Shown: positions 59,993-64,000 of the stretch, in pieces
How the letters are laid out: each line of letters begins with the position of its first letter
Numbering within the stretch: position 1 is the stretch's first letter
Assembly (NCBI GenBank): GCA_023423535.1
Contig: JAFAFL010000066.1
Span: forward strand, 1-64,000
Origin: Pseudomonadota bacterium
GTDB taxonomy: Bacteria > Myxococcota > Myxococcia > Myxococcales > Myxococcaceae
DNA: 64,000 nucleotides
Reading direction: 5' to 3'
The notes under the pieces: generated by a model
Told to the model about the DNA's origin: nothing
Seen by the model: the letters and a program-made list of their open reading frames with translations, nothing else
Database searches by the model: none
Made by a program: the position numbers and the translations under genes

Positions 59993-61584
59993 GCCAGCTC
60001 GCGACACACGTGGAGGACCGCCTCCTCGACTTCGCGTACGGCGAGCTCTCGGCCGCCGAGGCGAAGGACGTCCAGAGTCACCTCGACGCCTGCGCGCAGT
60101 GCCGCGGCGAGCTCGCGGACATCCAGGGCGTGCGGCGGGTGATGAGCACGGTGCCCCCCGCGCCCGCGCCGCAGGCTGGCCTCGAGTCGCTGCTCGCCTA
60201 CGCGGAGCAGGCCGCGCGCAGGGCCCAGGCCGGACCTGCGCCGAAGCCGTCGTGGTGGCGTCGTTACATGGCGCCCTTGACCGGCGCGTGCGCGGTGCTG
60301 GTGGTGGGCGTCGTCGCGCACCAGGTGAACGAGCGCGTGGGAACGGTGGAGGAGCTGCGCGACAAGGCGGTGCTCGCGAAGGGCGCGCCCAGCGCGGCGG
60401 CTGCTCCCGCGATGCAGGCCGTGTCCACCGTCGCTCACGCGGAGCCGATGCCGGTCGTCGCCGAAGCGCACGCAGAAGAGCAGGCACAGGCGCCCGCCGA
60501 GAACGCTTCCGAAGGTGGCGAACGGAAGAAGCAGGCGGAGGCCCCGCGCCCGGCCGACGCGAAGGAGCGCGCGCAGCGTTTCGGTGCGGTGGCGCTGGAG
60601 GAGCGTGACGACTTCCTTCCCTCGAACGATGCCGAGAGCGCGAAGCGCATGCCGCGCGGTGCGATGGCGGAGGCGCCGGCGCCCCGTTCGCGCGGGCCGC
60701 AGACCGCCACCAACGCGATGCCCGCGCCGATGGAGGCGGCCGCATCCGCGAAGGACGCCGAGAAGAGGGCAGTTGCGCAGGAGATGGAGCCGCTCGCCGA
60801 TCGCGAGACGAAGAGGGAAGAGCTGGGCGGAGGCGGAGGCTTCGCGGCGACCGGCAGCAGCTCTGGCCGCGCGGATCTCGACGGCGCTACCGCGCGCGGA
60901 GGAAGCCTCGGCGGGATGGGCAGTGCCGGCACCGGCTCAGGTGCAAAGGCCGCGAAGTCGAAGTCGGACGCGCCACCGTCCCCGCCGCCCGCTGCCTCGA
61001 TGCCCACGGCCACCGCGCCGATGAAGCCCGCGCCGCAGAGCGCACCGAAGCAGACCGCGCAGGCGCCTGCGGCGGCTGCCACCCGGGAGGTGGAGCTGGC
61101 GTACGGAGATTCGGCGAGAGGCGACGATCGCGTTGCCGCGCGGGACGAAGCCGCGAACGTGGAGCGGGCGCCGCTGGCTCGAAAGGGCAAGGCGGAGCGC
61201 GAGGCCGCCGAAGCCGAAGCGCAGTCGGAAGCCGCGTACCGCAGCGCCCAGGCCCGCGCGCTGTCCGACGCGGCGAACCAGGCCTACGGTGACAACGACC
61301 GCGAACTCGAGGCGAAGCTCCTGCGTCAGGCGGTCCCGCTGGCGGGTGCGGATCGGCCGCTGCTCTCGGGCCTCCTGGTGCGGCTGTGCAGTGCGGAGTA
61401 CGCGCTGGGTCGGACCGCGCAGGGAGACGCTGCCTGCGCGCGGGTGACCGAGGAGTTCCGCGGCACGGCGGCAGCGCGCATCGCCGAGCGGCAGCGCAGC
61501 GAGCACCACGCTTCGTTGCAAGGCGGGTCACCGGCGGGCGCGCAGCCGTCGGCTCCGGCCACGACGTCCGACAAGACCTGGTAG
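59989..61584 (+). CDS. zinc-finger anti-sigma factor with long periplasmic region
   Basis: 531 residues. Residues 7-45 are a ZAS-type zinc-binding anti-sigma domain: H31-x3-C35-x2-C38 in SHLDACAQC. One membrane helix lies at about 94-112 (PLTGACAVLVVGVVAHQV). The remaining 400 residues are periplasmic, rich in Ala, Lys, Pro and Gly, ending in a TPR-like region (NDRELEAKLLRQAVPL, LVRLCSAEYALGRTAQGD). It should hold the preceding sigma factor until a signal is sensed outside the membrane. The length is unusual for the family. Confidence 0.85.
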   Translation: MSQLATHVEDRLLDFAYGELSAAEAKDVQSHLDACAQCRGELADIQGVRRVMSTVPPAPAPQAGLESLLAYAEQAARRAQAGPAPKPSWWRRYMAPLTGACAVLVVGVVAHQVNERVGTVEELRDKAVLAKGAPSAAAAPAMQAVSTVAHAEPMPVVAEAHAEEQAQAPAENASEGGERKKQAEAPRPADAKERAQRFGAVALEERDDFLPSNDAESAKRMPRGAMAEAPAPRSRGPQTATNAMPAPMEAAASAKDAEKRAVAQEMEPLADRETKREELGGGGGFAATGSSSGRADLDGATARGGSLGGMGSAGTGSGAKAAKSKSDAPPSPPPAASMPTATAPMKPAPQSAPKQTAQAPAAAATREVELAYGDSARGDDRVAARDEAANVERAPLARKGKAEREAAEAEAQSEAAYRSAQARALSDAANQAYGDNDRELEAKLLRQAVPLAGADRPLLSGLLVRLCSAEYALGRTAQGDAACARVTEEFRGTAAARIAERQRSEHHASLQGGSPAGAQPSAPATTSDKTW

Positions 61585-61690
61585 GCCGACCCGGACGAGG
61601 ACACCGCTCGTCCACCTGACCGATGCGCGGCGGCCTTCCGCTGCCCCGGCGCGGCGTGGGATAGTCGGGCCCGTTGCAGGAGGCGACACA

Positions 61691-61951
61691 GTGCACACCC
61701 CGTCCCACACCCAGACCCGTCAGCCGCCGTCCCGCCGCCGCCGGTCCGAGCGCGGACAGGCGATGCTGGAGTACTCGCTCCTCAACTGGTTCATGATCGT
61801 GGGCCTGGTGATGGGCGCCACCGTGCGCGTCATCCCCGGTCCGGTGGAGCAGTCCAGCGAGGGCCGCATCAACGTGATCGAGATGTTCCTCGTGGCCTAC
61901 CAGATCTACCACGACAGCTTTTACTACGTGCTGAACCTGCCCTACCCGTGA
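61691..61951 (+). CDS. Flp/Tad prepilin-like small membrane protein
   Basis: 86 residues. A basic N-terminus (RRRRSERGQ) precedes AMLEYSLLNWFMIVGLVMG, which matches the hydrophobic N-terminal helix with Glu-Tyr seen in Flp pilins and TadE-type pseudopilins. A strong Shine-Dalgarno (AGGAGG) precedes the GTG. The protein ends in a short Tyr-rich tail. Its location before cpaB and tadB supports a Tad-pilus role. Confidence 0.65.
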   Translation: MHTPSHTQTRQPPSRRRRSERGQAMLEYSLLNWFMIVGLVMGATVRVIPGPVEQSSEGRINVIEMFLVAYQIYHDSFYYVLNLPYP

Positions 61952-62664
61952 GGCGCGAGCGCGGCTTCGGGCTGCGCGCCGCCTTTGGGGTGCTGCTCGT
62001 CGGGCTCGGGGCCTCCGCCATCGCGGCGAGCCTTCCGGAGCTTCAACAGCTCTTCTTCGCGCTCTCGCGCCCGTTCCATTTCGGCGCGCCTCCGCAGCCG
62101 CTGGCGATCGGCGGAACGGTGCTCGTGCTGGTGGGGCTGGCGGTGGTCCTCGTGCGCGTGTTGCGCGGTGGCCGGACCCCCTTGTGGGCCATGGCGCTGG
62201 TGCTCGTCGGCGTGGTCTTGCCCGCCAGCGGGCTGTTGAGCGAGGTCCCCCAGGGCCGGAGCGCGGCGGCGGCGGACGGGGTGATCCTCGATGTGGGCAA
62301 TGCGCTCCGGCGCGTGATGGTGGACCGGCTCCGGAAGGAGGGGACGGTTCCCGCCGACCTCGACGTCTGGCAGCGCGCGCTGGAGGAGGTCCAGGGCCAG
62401 ACGCCGTCACCCGTCCGCGACCGCCGCTTCGAACGGGTGCCGCTGCGCGTCATTGGCCGCGAAGAGGGGAAGGGTGTCCTCGTCCCGGGCACCTACCGGC
62501 TCTGGACGAGCGCCCAGCGCGACGCGTTCGAACTCCACCCGGTGGGCTTCGATCCCGACGGGCGTCCGGCAGGGCTCACCGACAGCGCCGGAAGCCCGGT
62601 GATCCTCCGTGGCGGGGCGCGTCAGGAGTCCTGGCCCCGAGAGCTTCCCGGCCGCGGCCTTTGA
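61948..62664 (+). CDS. membrane protein of unknown function, Tad-linked
   Basis: 238 residues. Three hydrophobic segments (FGVLLVGLGASAIAASL, AIGGTVLVLVGLAVVLVRVL, LWAMALVLVGVVLPAS) are followed by a soluble C-terminal domain with no recognised motif. The GTG start shares GTGA with the prepilin-like gene. It may be an assembly partner of that protein. Confidence 0.55.
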   Translation: MRRERGFGLRAAFGVLLVGLGASAIAASLPELQQLFFALSRPFHFGAPPQPLAIGGTVLVLVGLAVVLVRVLRGGRTPLWAMALVLVGVVLPASGLLSEVPQGRSAAAADGVILDVGNALRRVMVDRLRKEGTVPADLDVWQRALEEVQGQTPSPVRDRRFERVPLRVIGREEGKGVLVPGTYRLWTSAQRDAFELHPVGFDPDGRPAGLTDSAGSPVILRGGARQESWPRELPGRGL

Positions 62665-62690
62665 CACCCGATCCGTCGAACGGCTAGCAT
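62661..62690 (+). promoter_or_regulatory. cpaB/tad promoter (TTGACA-18-TAGCAT)
   Basis: A consensus -35 TTGACA (62661-62666) overlaps the stop codon of the previous gene, and TAGCAT (62685-62690) follows after 18 bases. Transcription from about 62697 would leave an untranslated leader of about 104 bases before cpaB. Confidence 0.55.
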
Positions 62691-62800
62691 TTGCGGCGGT
62701 TTGGAGCGCTCGGTCTCGACCATTTTCCACCCCCGCACACCCCTTCGCTCCCACCCCATGTGCGGGGCACTGTGCGCGCAGTACCTGGAGGTTCCCCGTC

Positions 62801-63613
62801 ATGTTGAAGGGTAAGACACCCCTCGTCGTCGCCCTCGTCCTCGGCCTGCTCGCCGGCGTCGTGGCGTACTCGGCCATCAAGAAGAAGGAGGCCGACGTGC
62901 GGCGGGGCTGGAACCTCGTCCCGGTCGTCGTCGCGTCCCAGGACATCCCGGAAGGGACCGTCGTCACCTTCGACATGATCTCGCAGCGGTCGGTGCCGGA
63001 TCAGTTCGTCACCTCGTCGGTGGTGAAGCCGGACTCGGCCAACTACATCGTGAACCAGAAGGTGCTCGTGGCGCTGCAGGCCGGCGACCCGCTCCTCTGG
63101 AGCCAGTTCGAGACCACCCGCGCGACGGAGAAGCTCTCCACCAAGGTCCAGAAGAAGACCCGCGCCATCACCATCGAGACGCTCGGCGCCGCGGCGGTGG
63201 GCGGCTGGGTGCGCCCGAACGACCGCGTGGACGTGGTCGGCACCTTCCGCGATCCGCAGACGAACGACGCGATGAGCGTGACGCTGCTGCAGAACGTGAT
63301 CGTGCTCGCCACCGGCAAGATCACCGGCACCACCAACGTGAACCTCGTGCCGGAGAACCAGCGCGACTATTCGACCGTGTCGCTGATGGTCATCCCCGAG
63401 GAGGCGGAGATCCTCGTGCTCGCCGCCGAGCTCGGCTCGCTCACGCTGTCGCTCCGCAACGAGGACGACGTGGACGTGATGGAGGACCGCGGCCGCGCCA
63501 CCATCCAGACGCTGCTCTCCGGTGAGCGCACCCGCGTGCTGCAGGAGCGCCGGCGCGAGATCATCCAGGTCATCCGCGGCGGACCGGCCACCGCCGGCCC
63601 GAGCCCGCAGTAG
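62801..63613 (+). CDS. cpaB: Flp pilus assembly protein CpaB
   Basis: 270 residues. An N-terminal membrane anchor (about 6-25) precedes the SAF domain of CpaB: VPVVVASQDIPEGTVVTFDMI, then VNQKVLVALQAGDPLLWSQF, and the RcpC-type GAAAVGGWVRPNDRVDVVGTF. CpaB lies in the periplasm and connects the secretin with the inner-membrane Tad machinery. A GGAGG Shine-Dalgarno lies 10 bases before the ATG. The next gene is tadB. Confidence 0.92.
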   Translation: MLKGKTPLVVALVLGLLAGVVAYSAIKKKEADVRRGWNLVPVVVASQDIPEGTVVTFDMISQRSVPDQFVTSSVVKPDSANYIVNQKVLVALQAGDPLLWSQFETTRATEKLSTKVQKKTRAITIETLGAAAVGGWVRPNDRVDVVGTFRDPQTNDAMSVTLLQNVIVLATGKITGTTNVNLVPENQRDYSTVSLMVIPEEAEILVLAAELGSLTLSLRNEDDVDVMEDRGRATIQTLLSGERTRVLQERRREIIQVIRGGPATAGPSPQ

Positions 63614-63643
63614 CCGCACGGCCCCACCGAGAGAGGCCCACCC

Positions 63644-64000
63644 ATGTTCGCCGGAATCGTTCTTCTCCTCGTCACCGGCTCGGTCTTCTTCTTCAGCCTC
63701 GTCATCTTTGGCGTGCTGTCGAAGGCGTACGAGCAGTACCAGGAGCGCTACGTCGTTCAGTCCATGAACGACCTCAGCGACATGTTCCTGTTCATCGACC
63801 CGCGGCAGATGCTGGTCCTGAACATCGCCTGCATGTGCCTTCTCGGCATCCTCGGCTGGGTGATCTTCAACCCGCTGTTCGGCGTGGTGGCGACGATCTT
63901 CGGCTTCTTCCTGCCGATGATCCTCGTGAAGTACTACCGCAAGCGGCGGATCAAGAAGTTCAACACCCAGCTGGTGGACGCGCTGCAGGCGATGGCCAAC
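63644..64000 (+). CDS. tadB: TadB-like Tad pilus platform protein (partial)
   Basis: 119 residues before the window ends. One N-terminal membrane helix (about 2-26), then ILGWVIFNPLFGVVATIFGFFLPMILVKYY, followed by RKRRIKKFNTQLVDALQAMAN, which begins the T2SSF domain. The order cpaB then tadB without a secretin or TadA ATPase between them is unusual and may mean that those genes lie further downstream. Confidence 0.85.
   Translation, partial: MFAGIVLLLVTGSVFFFSLVIFGVLSKAYEQYQERYVVQSMNDLSDMFLFIDPRQMLVLNIACMCLLGILGWVIFNPLFGVVATIFGFFLPMILVKYYRKRRIKKFNTQLVDALQAMAN

Overview
The window is about 64 kb of high-GC bacterial chromosome: one hand-counted coding line at 13081-13140 is 41 of 60 G or C. 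It most resembles a Myxococcota (myxobacterial) genome. This is an inference from content: many secreted lipoproteins with Cys-rich, HEAT or carboxypeptidase-regulatory-like repeats, an AGPS-like ether-lipid type enzyme, stand-alone MshEN proteins, an HD-GYP response regulator, Tad pilus genes and an ECF sigma with a long anti-sigma. Genes are dense and very often joined by 4-base ATGA, GTGA or TTGA overlaps. I found no tRNA, rRNA, insertion sequence, phage gene or CRISPR array, and no gap over 300 bases without a gene. The longest gaps are 42734-42944, 28087-28293 and 41409-41608.

Layout. 1-3002: a thioredoxin-fold protein in lower-GC DNA, coupled to a large envelope protein. 3064-5108 (minus): an outer-membrane beta-barrel protein coupled to a zinc-metalloprotease-like lipoprotein. 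5154-12241: a small CxxC protein, aspS, a DUF4870 protein, then glpA and glpB (anaerobic-type glycerol-3-phosphate dehydrogenase subunits) and a membrane-anchored protein. 12306-14270: an ATP-grasp ligase and a convergent esterase. 14297-19437: a tightly coupled five-gene operon (small Fe-S protein, AGPS-like FAD oxidase, GlcE-like FAD subunit, CCG-type Fe-S protein, diacylglycerol-kinase-like enzyme). 19441-25350: a membrane-fused spermidine-synthase-like protein, a Cys-rich repeat lipoprotein, a PhnB-like protein and an MBL-fold hydrolase.

25369-30707: a SNF2 helicase, an AIM24 protein and a tripartite hipB-hipS-hipT toxin-antitoxin locus with palindromic operators. 30793-32250: an orphan histidine kinase. 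32262-37709 (minus): a five-gene operon of Zn-ribbon membrane protein, MoxR ATPase, DUF58, NfeD protease and slipin. 37794-42733: a HEAT/cyclophilin lipoprotein, an SBF-like transporter, a VapC toxin with a damaged partner, and an HD-GYP regulator. 42945-47049: a Rossmann oxidoreductase, two MaoC hydratase subunits and an acyl-CoA dehydrogenase. 47063-51203: an ExbB/ExbD pair, two lipoproteins and a MepA-LysM endopeptidase.

51329-58902: a peptide ABC transporter whose five genes are split by two stand-alone double-MshEN proteins. 58912-61584: a DUF2085 protein and an ECF sigma/anti-sigma pair. 61691-64000: Flp-like, CpaB and TadB pilus genes; TadB runs off the window.

Two themes recur. First, lipid and glycerol-phosphate chemistry is concentrated in the left third (GlpA/B, AGPS-like oxidase complex, lipid kinase). 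Second, many start codons lie only 6-10 bases after a TANNNT -10 element and have no Shine-Dalgarno sequence, which suggests widespread leaderless or near-leaderless transcription. The least familiar assemblies are the AGPS/GlcE/CCG/lipid-kinase operon, the MshEN pair inside the peptide transporter, and the HipBST locus whose HipT carries a Zn-knuckle.
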